A stretch of 64,000 bases of DNA from a bacterium HR21 (lineage in GTDB: Bacteria > Bacteroidota > Ignavibacteria > Kapaibacteriales > HRBIN21): NCBI GenBank assembly GCA_002898295.1, contig BEHX01000005.1, positions 75,642-139,641 on the forward strand, in the 5' to 3' direction. How positions within the stretch are numbered: the stretch's first letter is position 1; each line of letters opens with the position of its first letter. Position numbers and translations under genes: made by a program. Below are positions 26,832 through 34,888 of this stretch, in pieces. The notes beneath the pieces were generated by a model that was given only the letters and a program-made list of their open reading frames with translations, did no database searches and was not told where the DNA came from.

Positions 26832-27537
26832 GGCACGGTTTCCGCCCCAGCTCCGGATAGACATCGGCAAGTAACTCGGGACGACGCTCTAAGGTCTTGC
26901 GCAGCGCCTGCTCGTACCGCCACTGCTCAATTGCCTTGTGATCGCCGCTCAGGAGCACTTCCGGCACCTTGTATCCCCGGAAGTCTGCCGGACGCGTGTA
27001 GACCGGTGGCTCCAGAAGCCCTGCCTGGAAGGAGTCTTCCAGAGCCGACTCCGGGTCATTGAGGACCCCAGGCAGCAGTCGCACAATGGCATCGATGAGA
27101 ACTAACGCCGGCAGCTCCCCACCGGTGAGGACGTAGTCGCCGATGGAAATCTCCTTTGTGACCAGCACGTCCCGGATGCGCTGATCCACCCCCTTGTAGT
27201 GCCCCGCTAGGATGATGAGGTTACGGCACAGCGAGAGCTGATTGACCAACGACTGCGTCAACCGTTCCCCGTCAGCGGTCATGTAAATGACCTCATCGTA
27301 GCGCCGCTCGGCTTGCAGTTTCTCAATACAGGCAAAGACAGGCTCACAGCGAATCACCATCCCTGCCCCTCCCCCGTAGGGGACATCGTCAATGTGTCCA
27401 TGACGATCTACCCCGTACTGGTGCAGATCGTGCACGACAATCTGCACCACACCCTTCCGCTGTGCCCGCCCGAGAATACTCTGCCCGAGAACCGGCTCGA
27501 TGATCTGCGGCACAGCTGTGACGACGTCAATCCGCAT
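26815..27537 (-). CDS. trmD: tRNA (guanine-37-N1)-methyltransferase
   Basis: TrmD transfers a methyl group from SAM to G37 of tRNAs, preventing +1 frameshifts. The ATG at 27537 gives 240 residues starting [18 protein letters not shown]. It shows the knotted SPOUT motifs: [29 protein letters not shown] and [20 protein letters not shown]. The C-terminal [17 protein letters not shown] is also family-typical. The start lies 11 bases inside the end of rimM, and queC overlaps the 3' end. The longer frame upstream of 27537 is antiparallel noise inside rimM. The rimM-trmD order is conserved widely in bacteria, usually with rpsP and rplS beside them, which are missing here. Confidence 0.97.
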   Translation of the reverse strand: MRIDVVTAVPQIIEPVLGQSILGRAQRKGVVQIVVHDLHQYGVDRHGHIDDVPYGGGAGMVIRCEPVFACIEKLQAERRYDEVIYMTADGERLTQSLVNQLSLCRNLIILAGHYKGVDQRIRDVLVTKEISIGDYVLTGGELPALVLIDAIVRLLPGVLNDPESALEDSFQAGLLEPPVYTRPADFRGYKVPEVLLSGDHKAIEQWRYEQALRKTLERRPELLADVYPELGRKPCHGSSG

Positions 27538-28111
27538 CAACTCCTTCCTCCGCCAACTCTCGGTCATCGGCGCGCTTTGGCTCGGCAATCTCCAACAATC
27601 CCGGGAGGAGCCGGACCTCGATGCGCCGCCCTTCGGGATCGACTCGGCGCACAACCTCGGAGACGACCGGCAGCGGTAGGTACGAGGTCTCCGTCTCAAC
27701 TACCCACACATCGTTTGCCGGAAGTAGCCAGATATCTACCACGGTGCCCAGCACGCGTCCGGATTCCTCCTCCACCACCCAACAGCCCAGAATCTCCTCC
27801 AGCGCCCATCCGCCGGCATCCTGCAGGGCGGCAACTCGCTCTTCTTCGACGAAGACCCCATATTCGAGCAGCAGCTCCGCCTGTGCCCGCGTTGTCACCT
27901 CTTCCAACCCGATGAGCATTCCCCGGGGTACACGCTGAGACCAGCGCACCGTATATGAGCGCGCAAACTGGGCGGAATAGCCCACGTAAATGCGCTCGCC
28001 TTGCCGGAACTCAACCTCCGGAGCATCGGGGGACCATCGCAGGAGCAATCCCCCACGCAGCCCGTGTGCCCGCACGAATGCCCCGATGTAGCGCAGTGCT
28101 CTACTCCCCAT
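27527..28111 (-). CDS. rimM: Ribosome maturation factor RimM
   Basis: RimM binds S19 and assists 16S rRNA processing and 30S head assembly. The ATG at 28111 gives 194 residues with the N-terminal barrel ([20 protein letters not shown]) and the C-terminal PRC-barrel containing [21 protein letters not shown] and the [23 protein letters not shown] strand, all standard for the family. The longer frame beginning at 28426 is rejected because it overlaps the FlgO-like gene fully. The start lies within the last codons of the upstream gene (11-base overlap) and the stop overlaps trmD, so translation is probably coupled. The acidic C-terminal tail ([12 protein letters not shown]) is not conserved. Confidence 0.95.
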   Translation of the reverse strand: MGSRALRYIGAFVRAHGLRGGLLLRWSPDAPEVEFRQGERIYVGYSAQFARSYTVRWSQRVPRGMLIGLEEVTTRAQAELLLEYGVFVEEERVAALQDAGGWALEEILGCWVVEEESGRVLGTVVDIWLLPANDVWVVETETSYLPLPVVSEVVRRVDPEGRRIEVRLLPGLLEIAEPKRADDRELAEEGVDAD

Positions 28112-28589
28112 GGCGCAGCTGCGGCAGAAGACGGTCAACAATGAGCCGCGACAGCTCGTCGGCTCGTTCTTCCGAACGGTAGAGGTTGCGCGCACCGCCT
28201 TCCTCGCGCTTGGTGCGCACGTCATAGATGTAAGCGTTGACCAAAATCTTCCCAGGCAGCAAGTTGAAGTTGCCCGTGACGACTTTGTCTGCATGCAAAA
28301 GCTGGGCTGCCTTCCAGATATCGGAGTCATACTGCGGCGTGGTAGGGTCCAGGTTGAGCTCACCGAGAACCATCTCGAGCGAGTCCCGCGGGATAATCCG
28401 GTAGTGCTGCTGGGCTGTATCGGCACGGGTCAAGAGGACAGCTACGGTGTCAGCGAAGCGGTAACACCACAAGTTGTAGCGCAGATCGCCATCCATATTG
28501 CGGAATGGCAGCACAGCCACGCGAACCTGAGCCCACAGGAGAACGTGTCCGAAAAGGCAAATCAGCAGGGGCAGTCTCACACGGCGCAT
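28101..28589 (-). CDS. Secreted protein with CsgG/FlgO/TolB-like N-terminal fold
   Basis: The 162-residue protein begins with a signal peptide (RLPLLICLFGHVLLWAQ) followed immediately by VRVAVLPFRNMDGD, the hallmark of the CsgG/FlgO/TolB-N family, in which a small alpha/beta domain carries VAVLPF at its first strand. The segments IIPRDSLEMVLGELNL and LHADKVVTGNFNLLPGKI correspond to the middle of that fold. It therefore is probably a periplasmic component of an envelope complex. Its ATG shares an A with the stop of the HPt gene (TGATG), so the two are translationally coupled, suggesting a link between signalling and the envelope. The exact partner is unknown. Confidence 0.72.
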   Translation of the reverse strand: MRRVRLPLLICLFGHVLLWAQVRVAVLPFRNMDGDLRYNLWCYRFADTVAVLLTRADTAQQHYRIIPRDSLEMVLGELNLDPTTPQYDSDIWKAAQLLHADKVVTGNFNLLPGKILVNAYIYDVRTKREEGGARNLYRSEERADELSRLIVDRLLPQLRHGE

Positions 28590-28897
28590 CAGTGTTTCTC
28601 CGCAGAGTTCCTCAGAAGCTGCTCTACTGCACGGAAGCCCGAGAGGATCTGCTCGTAGAGAGAAGCGACCTCATCCCAGGCGCGGGTGCGGGCACATTCC
28701 ATAAGCTGGATGCCCAGCTCTGCCAGTTCGGTCAGACCGAACTGGAGGCAGGTTCCCTTGAGCGTATGCCCCAGGCGATAGAGCTCTGCCTCGTTGTGGG
28801 ATTGCGCTGCTTCTAAGATGCGCACCGCATCGTGCTGCCAGGTCTGGAGAAACTCTGGCAGGAGTTCACGCAAGACCGGATCGTCGGGCAGCTGCAT
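28589..28897 (-). CDS. Stand-alone histidine phosphotransfer (HPt) protein
   Basis: HPt proteins carry a phosphoryl group on a His between receiver domains of phosphorelays. The ATG at 28897 gives 102 residues forming one four-helix HPt domain, with the signature RLGHTLKGTCLQFGL and phospho-accepting His44 plus the conserved Lys and Gly. Upstream in-frame sequence is rnpB and is non-coding. No receiver or kinase is fused to it. PorX lies about 3 kb away on the other strand, and a CHASE-PAS sensor without the kinase His lies 2.5 kb downstream, so the HPt might feed either system; this is inference. A TATATTTG promoter box lies 32 bases upstream. Confidence 0.85.
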   Translation of the reverse strand: MQLPDDPVLRELLPEFLQTWQHDAVRILEAAQSHNEAELYRLGHTLKGTCLQFGLTELAELGIQLMECARTRAWDEVASLYEQILSGFRAVEQLLRNSAEKH

Positions 28898-28929
28898 GGA
28901 ACGCCGCGTCGGAGCAGCACTTGCGGGAG

Positions 28930-28937
28930 CAAATATA
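28930..28937 (-). promoter_or_regulatory. Bacteroidetes-type -7 box (TATATTTG) for the HPt operon
   Basis: The minus-strand octamer TATATTTG matches TAnnTTTG exactly and lies 32 bases before the ATG of the HPt gene, just after the 3' end of rnpB. No -33 TTTG is seen at the expected distance. Confidence 0.5.
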
Positions 28938-28969
28938 GGAACCCTGGGATGATACCTGCGCAGGCACAA

Positions 28970-29402
28970 GCGGGGAATGCTGTAAGCCGAATTCTGTCTG
29001 CCCAGTTCTGGGGAGGCAGTCATGAATCTGGGAGCACGGTCTCCCGTGCTCTCCGGCGACCTACCCGGATGCGGGGGGTGAGGAACCCACACAGGCGAGC
29101 CACCTGTCACCCCTGGGACGGGGTCCGCATCCCTATTTGGTCTTGCTCCGCGTGGGGTTTGCCAAGCCACCCCGGTTACCCGAGGTGCTGGTGGGCTCTT
29201 ACCCCACCCTTTCACCCTTGCCTCCATGACCTCGTGGAGGAGCTCTCCACGAGCGGATCGGCGGTCTGGTCTCTGTGGCACTTTCCGTCGGGACACCCTT
29301 ACGGGAGCCCGCCCGGCTGTTAGCCGGCACGCTGCTCTGCGGAGTTCGGACTTTCCTCAGGAGCCCGCTAAAGGGTCTCCCGCGACTGCCCGCATTCCCC
29401 GC
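28970..29402 (-). ncRNA. rnpB: RNase P RNA (bacterial type A)
   Basis: The catalytic RNA of RNase P removes tRNA 5' leaders. Read on the minus strand, the conserved GAGGAAAGTCC block (complement at 29348-29358), GAAAGTGCCACAGA (complement at 29272-29285), GGGTAAGAGCCC and the 3' block ACAGAATTCGGCTTACA (complement at 28981-28997) occur in the right order. The ends are set by an 11-base perfect P1 helix: GCGGGGAATGC (29402 to 29392) pairs with its complement at 28980-28970. The length of about 433 nucleotides is in the usual range. The 5' end lies inside the last 35 bases of rnhA. No protein gene overlaps the body. Confidence 0.97.
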
Positions 29403-29862
29403 CAGCCTGCAGAGCAGGAGACGAAGAAGCCCCCTCCGCGGTGCGTGAACCGCTGGCAGCCATCTGCGCCCCAAGCCGCGCCAGCCGGTCTGCTTCCCGG
29501 TTGAGCTCTCGGGGAACATGTTCGATATGGACTGGAGCAGCAAGCTCACGCAGCCCTCGCTGGACTGCCTCCCAGAGTGGCAGCAAGTGCGCCGCCGTCA
29601 CCCGGTACTCACCGCTGAGCTGGCGCACCAGGAGCTGGCTATCGCTGCGGATCGTGACCTGCGTAATCGGTCTTTCCCAGTGCCGCAGCAAGTCCAGCGC
29701 TCGCAGCAGCGCTCGGTACTCTGCCACGTTGTTTGTCGTCTGCCCGATGGGTTCAGCACACTGGATCAGCGGAACCCCGTCTTCGGTGGCAATGACCACT
29801 CCAATGCCCGCAGGTCCGGGATTACCTGCTGCCGCTCCATCCACGGAGACGACGAGCTTCAT
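29368..29862 (-). CDS. Ribonuclease HI family protein
   Basis: The enzyme cleaves RNA in RNA:DNA hybrids. The start MKLVVSVDGAAAGNPGPAG and catalytic residues D8, E48 (NNVAEYRAL), D74 (IRSDSQLL) and D125 (NREADRLA) are present, and the architecture matches the reverse-transcriptase-like RNase HI family. The catalytic domain ends near residue 135. The last 30 residues (for example SSSPALQAGGECGQSRETL) are encoded by the same bases as the start of rnpB, including its P1 helix, so the tail is probably a by-product of overlap. The start overlaps the stop of the upstream zinc-ribbon gene by 4 bases (ATGA). Confidence 0.9.
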   Translation of the reverse strand: MKLVVSVDGAAAGNPGPAGIGVVIATEDGVPLIQCAEPIGQTTNNVAEYRALLRALDLLRHWERPITQVTIRSDSQLLVRQLSGEYRVTAAHLLPLWEAVQRGLRELAAPVHIEHVPRELNREADRLARLGAQMAASGSRTAEGASSSPALQAGGECGQSRETL

Positions 29863-30602
29863 GCAATTGCCTCAGCCACCTCCTCCAACTCCGGCAGGCG
29901 CTCCTCCGGGTAGAGAATGCGCCCGCAGTGTTCACACCGGAAAATCCGATCTCGGTGCATGCGAATCTCAACCAAGCGCTGGGGCGTAATACGATTGTAG
30001 CAGCCCGAGCAGCTCTCCCGCCGCACAGGCACGAGGGCGTCGGGATGGAAGGTGCGAATCCGCTCATATTCTGCCAGGAGCTCGCCGCGGAGCTTCTCAC
30101 TCAAGCGCTGTCGCCACTGTTGGAGTTGCATGAGCTCCTCATTCTGATCCGAGCTCAAAAGCTGCAGAGCGTGCTCCAGTTCCGCCAGCTCCTGCTGGGC
30201 TCGGGCTAGTTCTTCTTCCTGACGCTGGAGGATTGCTTCCAGGTTCTCCAGCTTGGTTACTGAGTTGCGCAGTTCCTGTTCAACCCGTTCCCGTTCGGCT
30301 CGAACGGTCTGGATTTCGCGGGTCAGTGCATCGAATTCCCGGTTGTTCCGGACGCGGAACTGCTGTTCAGAGAGGCGCTGTTCCCGATCGCGCAGCTCTT
30401 GAATTGTCACATGTGCGCGGGCGCGGAAGGCGCGAATCTCCTCAATAATGCTCCGTGTCTCGGTGACCAGTGCTTGATGGTGTTCCACGGCCAGCCGTGC
30501 CCGGTGGACCTGCTCGGGGAGCTCTCCGACGTCTTCGTGGAGCTCATCGAGCCGCCGGTCAATTACGGCAATGAGCGCCAAGTAGTACAATGCGGGTTTC
30601 AT
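29859..30602 (-). CDS. C4-type zinc ribbon coiled-coil protein (DUF164/zf-RING_7 family)
   Basis: The protein consists of about 180 residues of coiled coil (LEAILQRQEEELARAQQELA) followed by a C-terminal zinc ribbon with Cys198, Cys201, Cys223 and Cys226 (CSGCYNRITP and FRCEHCGRILY). Family members include proteins implicated in chaperone-like or translation-related roles; the precise function here is unresolved. The ATG at 30602 shares a base with the stop of the Nif3-like gene (TGATG). It sits between the Nif3-like protein and RNase H, a combination common in Bacteroidota and related lineages. The 247-residue length is normal for the family. Confidence 0.88.
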   Translation of the reverse strand: MKPALYYLALIAVIDRRLDELHEDVGELPEQVHRARLAVEHHQALVTETRSIIEEIRAFRARAHVTIQELRDREQRLSEQQFRVRNNREFDALTREIQTVRAERERVEQELRNSVTKLENLEAILQRQEEELARAQQELAELEHALQLLSSDQNEELMQLQQWRQRLSEKLRGELLAEYERIRTFHPDALVPVRRESCSGCYNRITPQRLVEIRMHRDRIFRCEHCGRILYPEERLPELEEVAEAIA

Positions 30603-31417
30603 CACGGACGAAGGTTCATGGGACCAACCCGAAGAGGATACCACTGTACCGGACTTCGCCATGCCTGCGCAATCGCCACCGGCACTGGCAGGCGCTGGCG
30701 TAGCCGGTCAGCAATTGCCTGCGGCACAAATCGCTCTGTCTCTGCATGCCCAGCATCAATGAGCCAGAGCTTCCCCCACGCCTGATGGAAAGCATGGTAC
30801 TTGACATCACCCGTCACGAAGGCATCGACGCCGTGCAAGAACACCTCTGGGAGGAACCCAGCTCCGCTGCCTCCAACAATAGCAACAGTCCGTATCTGCG
30901 GCGCTCTGCCCGGGACATACCGCAAGGGCTGCTCCACCCATGTGAAGATCCGCTCCAGGAACTCTTCTGCCCTCAGCGGGGGCTCTGCTTCTGCGATGAC
31001 CCCCATGCCATAGCCCGGGTAGCGCGGGTTGGGAATCAGAGGCTCCCGGACCCGCAATCCCAACGCCTGAGCAAAACGGGCGTTGGTCCCCTGCGGGTGC
31101 GCATCGACTCGAGTGTGGAGAGCAATCAGCGCAATCCCGCTCTGGATAAGGCGAGTGCTCAAGCGCCCGACTCTCTCCGATTCCGTCAGTGCCCGGAGTG
31201 GCTGGAAAAGCAGCGGATGGAAGCTGACCACAACATCGTAAGCCCCTTGCTGCGCTTCGCTGACAACCTCGTCGGTTACCTCCAGCGAGACCAATACCGA
31301 GTCCACCTCCGTCCGTCCTGCCTGGAGCTGTAGCCCTGTTACATCACCATCAACCGCCGTTGCCGGGGGGAATTCCTCATCGAGCAGCTCCAGAAGCTGT
31401 GCAAGGGCTATGCCCAT
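30602..31417 (-). CDS. Nif3-like dinuclear metal centre protein
   Basis: The YbgI/YqfO/Nif3 family forms hexameric rings with a two-metal site; the in vivo reaction is unknown. The protein (271 residues from ATG 31417; an upstream start at 31444 is possible) contains VTGLQLQAGR, VVVSFHPLLFQPL with a metal-binding His, ALHTRVDAHPQGTN, GGSGAGF, TGDVKYHAFHQA and LIDAGHAETER, which together supply the family's His/Asp/Glu ligands. It is the first gene of the nif3-zinc ribbon-RNase H unit and is divergently oriented from porX. A TAAGTTTG box lies 26 bases before the start codon. Confidence 0.92.
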   Translation of the reverse strand: MGIALAQLLELLDEEFPPATAVDGDVTGLQLQAGRTEVDSVLVSLEVTDEVVSEAQQGAYDVVVSFHPLLFQPLRALTESERVGRLSTRLIQSGIALIALHTRVDAHPQGTNARFAQALGLRVREPLIPNPRYPGYGMGVIAEAEPPLRAEEFLERIFTWVEQPLRYVPGRAPQIRTVAIVGGSGAGFLPEVFLHGVDAFVTGDVKYHAFHQAWGKLWLIDAGHAETERFVPQAIADRLRQRLPVPVAIAQAWRSPVQWYPLRVGPMNLRP

Positions 31418-31443
31418 GGAGATGTCGGTCGCTTCACAGCACA

Positions 31444-31451
31444 CAAACTTA
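31444..31451 (-). promoter_or_regulatory. Bacteroidetes-type -7 box (TAAGTTTG) for the Nif3-like operon
   Basis: The minus-strand octamer TAAGTTTG matches TAnnTTTG and ends 26 bases before the ATG at 31417. The identical octamer occurs at 62050-62057 upstream of the metalloprotease gene. The rest of the 31418-31545 divergent region shows no further recognisable element; a porX promoter was not found. Confidence 0.5.
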
Positions 31452-31545
31452 CAAAATCCCTATCTGCTCATTGGCACCAGCGTTGCGATAATGGAGCCCT
31501 CTTTCCTTCGTCTCCCCAGTTGCCCCACGAACCGAGAGACCGACC

Positions 31546-33123
31546 ATGACCAACCCACGCGGGAGAATTCTCTGGGCAGATGATGAGATCGAGCTCCTCC
31601 AGCCCCATCTGCTGCTCCTCCAGCAGCACGGCTACCAGGTCGATACCGCTACCTCCGGAGAGGATGCCCTTGAGCTGGTCCGGCAACACGCCTACAACCT
31701 CATCTTCCTCGACGAAATGATGATGGGGATGACTGGGCTGGAGACGCTGGAAGTCCTCAAGGAAATCGCTCCACACGTCCCCGTCGTCATGGTGACCAAA
31801 AACGAAGCCGAGACGCTGATGGAAGAAGCCATCGGGCGGAAGATTGACGACTACTTGACCAAGCCTGTCAACCCTACGCAAATCTTGGCTGCCTGCAAGA
31901 AGTTCGTGGAAGCTCGCCGCATTACAGGACAGCGGCTCACGCAGGAGTACCTCCACGGCTTCTACACCATCAGCCGCCGTCTCCAGGAACCGCTCTCCTG
32001 GTACGATTGGCTCGATATCTACCTGAAGCTGACCACCTGGAGCATGGAAATCGAGCAGCATCCCGAGCTGGGGCTCCAGGAGACGCTGGCAGCGCAGTGG
32101 CGGGAGTGCAACGCTGCCTTCGGTGCTTTCATCGAGCAAGTCTACCAGTCATGGGTCCACACTCCGCACGGGGACGATACCCCAACCCTTTCCCCCTTCA
32201 TCCTCGACCGCTTCGTCGCTCCCCGCATCTCCCCGGAACGTCCCGTGGTGTTCATTCTCATTGACTGCCTCCGGCTGGACCAGTGGTTGGTCATCGAAGA
32301 AATGCTCCACCCGCTTTACACCATTGAACGCCACTACGCCTGCTCGATTCTGCCGACAGCAACGATGTACGCGCGCAATGCCGTCTTCTCAGGGCTCTTC
32401 CCCCTGCAGATTCAGCAGCACTATCCGCAGTGGTGGACCGAAAGCGCAGATGAGCAAAGCCAGAACGCCTACGAACCGCAGCTACTGGAGGCCTATTTCC
32501 ACCGCCGCCGCATGACCGTCCCTGGCGGCATCGGCTACATCAAAATCATCGATCCGGGCTACGGGCGGAAGATCGAGCAGGAGATCCGCCGCTACCTCCG
32601 GCACGGGCTGTTGGCAATCGTGGTCAACGCCGTGGATATGATCGTCCACTCCCGCTCCGAATCCCCTGTCCTGCGAGAGATCGTTCCTGACGAGGCTGCT
32701 TACCGCGCCCTGACTCGCTCCTGGTTCCGCCACTCCAGCCTCTTCAGCCTTCTGCAAACGCTGGCAACAGTTGAGCCCCCTCCGATTGTCATCATCACAA
32801 CCGACCATGGCTCCATTCGCTGCCTGCGTCCAATGAAAGCCTACGGCGATCGCGAAACCACAACGAACCTGCGCTTCAAGCTCGGGCGTAACGTCCGAGC
32901 TGAGTACGAGCGGGGGGTCGTCTGGCTCCGCGATCCGCACCAGTGGAAGCTCCCGCGCAGCAGTGCTGTGACCACCATGCTGGTGGCAAAGGAAGACTTC
33001 TACTTCGTCTACCCCACAGATTACCACCACTACGCCCAGCGCTATCGGGATAGCTTCCAACACGGAGGCATCTCGCTCGAGGAGATGGTGCTCCCGGTGG
33101 CACTCCTAGAACCCCGGCGATGA
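31546..33123 (+). CDS. porX: PorX: response regulator with PglZ effector domain
   Basis: PorX controls type IX secretion in Bacteroidota. The 525-residue protein has a CheY-like receiver with D12/D13, phospho-acceptor D56 (LIFLDEMMMGMTG), T84 and K106 (YLTKPVNP), a helical linker, and a PglZ (alkaline phosphatase superfamily) domain with FILIDCLRLDQW (D240), a Thr at about 271 (CSILPTATMYARN), and IITTDHGSIR. PglZ in characterised PorX is a zinc-dependent phosphodiesterase that acts on cyclic and linear oligonucleotides and couples to a sigma factor. A partner kinase (PorY) is not in this window. Purine-rich GAGAGACCG precedes the ATG. The gene is followed by tsaE. This supports a working T9SS in the organism. 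Confidence 0.95.
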   Translation: MTNPRGRILWADDEIELLQPHLLLLQQHGYQVDTATSGEDALELVRQHAYNLIFLDEMMMGMTGLETLEVLKEIAPHVPVVMVTKNEAETLMEEAIGRKIDDYLTKPVNPTQILAACKKFVEARRITGQRLTQEYLHGFYTISRRLQEPLSWYDWLDIYLKLTTWSMEIEQHPELGLQETLAAQWRECNAAFGAFIEQVYQSWVHTPHGDDTPTLSPFILDRFVAPRISPERPVVFILIDCLRLDQWLVIEEMLHPLYTIERHYACSILPTATMYARNAVFSGLFPLQIQQHYPQWWTESADEQSQNAYEPQLLEAYFHRRRMTVPGGIGYIKIIDPGYGRKIEQEIRRYLRHGLLAIVVNAVDMIVHSRSESPVLREIVPDEAAYRALTRSWFRHSSLFSLLQTLATVEPPPIVIITTDHGSIRCLRPMKAYGDRETTTNLRFKLGRNVRAEYERGVVWLRDPHQWKLPRSSAVTTMLVAKEDFYFVYPTDYHHYAQRYRDSFQHGGISLEEMVLPVALLEPRR

Positions 33124-33139
33124 GCATTGCACAGTCCCG

Positions 33140-33147
33140 TATTTTCG
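33140..33147 (+). promoter_or_regulatory. Possible -7 box (TATTTTCG) for tsaE
   Basis: TATTTTCG, one mismatch from TAnnTTTG, lies 40 bases before the tsaE ATG in the 64-base gap after porX. The same octamer occurs before the gene at 7443. The evidence is weak because no -33 TTTG is visible. Confidence 0.3.
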
Positions 33148-33187
33148 CGCTTTGCAAGAGCTCTGCTCAACTGTGAGAACCTCTCCC

Positions 33188-33679
33188 ATGGGTAGCCCAG
33201 CACCGAGGTCACGCATCGAAGAGTACATCTCCCGCAGTGAGAACGACACTCTGCGGATAGCCCGCTCCTTCGCCCAGCGACTGCGTCCCGGGGATGTCAT
33301 TGCATTCTACGGAGAGCTGGGTGCTGGGAAGACAGAATTCGTCAAAGGGATCTGCCAGTACTTCCAGGTCGAAGAGCTTGTCAGCAGCCCAACCTTCACC
33401 ATCATCAACCAGTACGTGGGAAGCTTCCCCGATGGGGAACACGTCGTGCTATACCACGTTGACCTCTACCGGGTCAAGTCCCCGCAAGACCTGGCAGAAA
33501 TCGGCTTCGGAGAGTGCATGGCAACGCCTGACTCTATCAAGATGGTGGAATGGTCTGAGAACGCCGACAACTACCTGGCAACAGTGCCTCACTACACGGT
33601 CAGCATCGAGTTCTCGCCCGAATCGGAGACGGCCCGTATTATCCGCATTGCGCACGTTCAACCGGTGGAGGTATTCTGA
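33188..33679 (+). CDS. tsaE: tRNA threonylcarbamoyladenosine biosynthesis ATPase TsaE
   Basis: TsaE is the P-loop ATPase that works with TsaD and TsaB to make t6A37 in tRNAs reading ANN codons. The 163-residue protein has GELGAGKTEFVKGICQYF (Walker A at about 44-51), LVSSPTFTIINQY, VDLYRVKSPQDLAEIGF and VEWSENADNYL, the standard order of family motifs. The ATG at 33188 is preferred to the upstream TTG at 33152. The next gene starts directly after the stop with no gap (33680), so they are likely one transcript. The other t6A genes are not seen in this window. Confidence 0.95.
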   Translation: MGSPAPRSRIEEYISRSENDTLRIARSFAQRLRPGDVIAFYGELGAGKTEFVKGICQYFQVEELVSSPTFTIINQYVGSFPDGEHVVLYHVDLYRVKSPQDLAEIGFGECMATPDSIKMVEWSENADNYLATVPHYTVSIEFSPESETARIIRIAHVQPVEVF

Positions 33680-34888
33680 ATGCACATCGCCAGCCGCATT
33701 GCCCGCTTGGGGACGGAGACCGCCTTTGAAGTGCTCGCCCGTGCCCGCCAGCTGGAAGCCCAAGGGCGCCACATCATCCACTTGGAAATCGGCGAACCGG
33801 ACTTCGATACCCCGGAGAATATCCGCGAGGCGGCAAAACGCGCCCTGGACCAGGGATACACGCACTACGGTCCCTCTGCCGGTCTACCCGAGGCACGGGA
33901 GGCTGTCGCTGAGTACTTCAACCGCACCCGCGGCGTACAGCTCTACTCGGGCAAAGAGGTTGTCATCACCCCAGGGGCTAAGCCCATTATCTTCTTCGGC
34001 ATGATGGCGGTGCTGGAGGAAGGCGACGAGGTCATCTATCCAAACCCTGGCTTCCCGATCTACGAATCCGTTATCCGCTTCCTCAATGCTGTCCCCGTTC
34101 CGCTCCCACTCCGCCAGGAGAAGGGGTTCCGCATTGATGTTGCCGACATCGAAGCGCGCATTTCCCCGCGGACACGCCTGCTCGTCCTCAATAGCCCGCA
34201 TAACCCTACCGGCAGCGTCCTGGATGCCACGCAGCTGGAGCAAATTGCCGAACTGGCTCAGCAGCACAACCTCATCGTCATGAGCGATGAGATTTACTCG
34301 CAAATCACTTACGACGGCGTGCGCCACGTCAGCATCGTCCAGTTCGAAGGCATGAAGGAGCGGACTATCGTTGTGGATGGATTCTCGAAAACCTTTGCCA
34401 TGACGGGCTGGCGTATTGGCTACGGACTGATGCCCGAACACATCGCTGAGGTCGTTGCCCGACTCCAGACGAACTGCACCAGTTGCACGGCAACGTTTAC
34501 CCAGATTGCCGGCATGGAAGCTCTCCAGGATCGGACTCTCCCCGCCGTGCAGTCCTTTGTAGAGGAATTCCGCCGTCGGCGTGATGTCCTCGTTGAGGGG
34601 CTCAACCGTTTGCCTGGCATTACCTGTATACGCCCTCAGGGCGCCTTCTACGCTTTCCCCAGTATTGAGGGCACAGGGATGGACTCTCGGGAGTTTGCCG
34701 ATGCGCTCCTGCTGGAAGCTGGTGTAGCGTGCCTGAGTGGGACTTCCTTCGGTGCCTATGGCGAAGGCTTCGTTCGCTTCTCATACGCCAACTCTGTGGA
34801 AAACATCGAGCGTGCACTCGAGCGCATTGCGGAGTTCCTGGAGCGCCGTGGTGTCGGGGTTTCCACACTCCACAGAGAGCGTCCATGA
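33680..34888 (+). CDS. PLP-dependent aminotransferase, class I/II (aspartate aminotransferase family)
   Basis: The 402-residue protein belongs to fold type I aminotransferases of the AspC/AspB group. The sequence has EIGEPDFDTPENI, ITPGAKPIIFFGMM, NSPHNPTGSVLD (substrate and PLP contacts), a Tyr in MSDEIYSQITYDG, and the PLP-lysine motif FSKTFAMTGWRIGYG with Lys at about 237. The C-terminal GEGFVRFSYANSVENIERAL carries the substrate carboxylate-binding Arg. The exact amino donor is unknown; aspartate or aromatic substrates are typical. The start codon follows the tsaE stop without a gap. The stop overlaps the next ORF's start as ATGA. Confidence 0.93.
   Translation: MHIASRIARLGTETAFEVLARARQLEAQGRHIIHLEIGEPDFDTPENIREAAKRALDQGYTHYGPSAGLPEAREAVAEYFNRTRGVQLYSGKEVVITPGAKPIIFFGMMAVLEEGDEVIYPNPGFPIYESVIRFLNAVPVPLPLRQEKGFRIDVADIEARISPRTRLLVLNSPHNPTGSVLDATQLEQIAELAQQHNLIVMSDEIYSQITYDGVRHVSIVQFEGMKERTIVVDGFSKTFAMTGWRIGYGLMPEHIAEVVARLQTNCTSCTATFTQIAGMEALQDRTLPAVQSFVEEFRRRRDVLVEGLNRLPGITCIRPQGAFYAFPSIEGTGMDSREFADALLLEAGVACLSGTSFGAYGEGFVRFSYANSVENIERALERIAEFLERRGVGVSTLHRERP

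Noticed and set aside
28589-29296. Long extension of the HPt frame upstream of 28897
   Set aside because: These codons run through rnpB, whose conserved blocks and P1 helix are clear.
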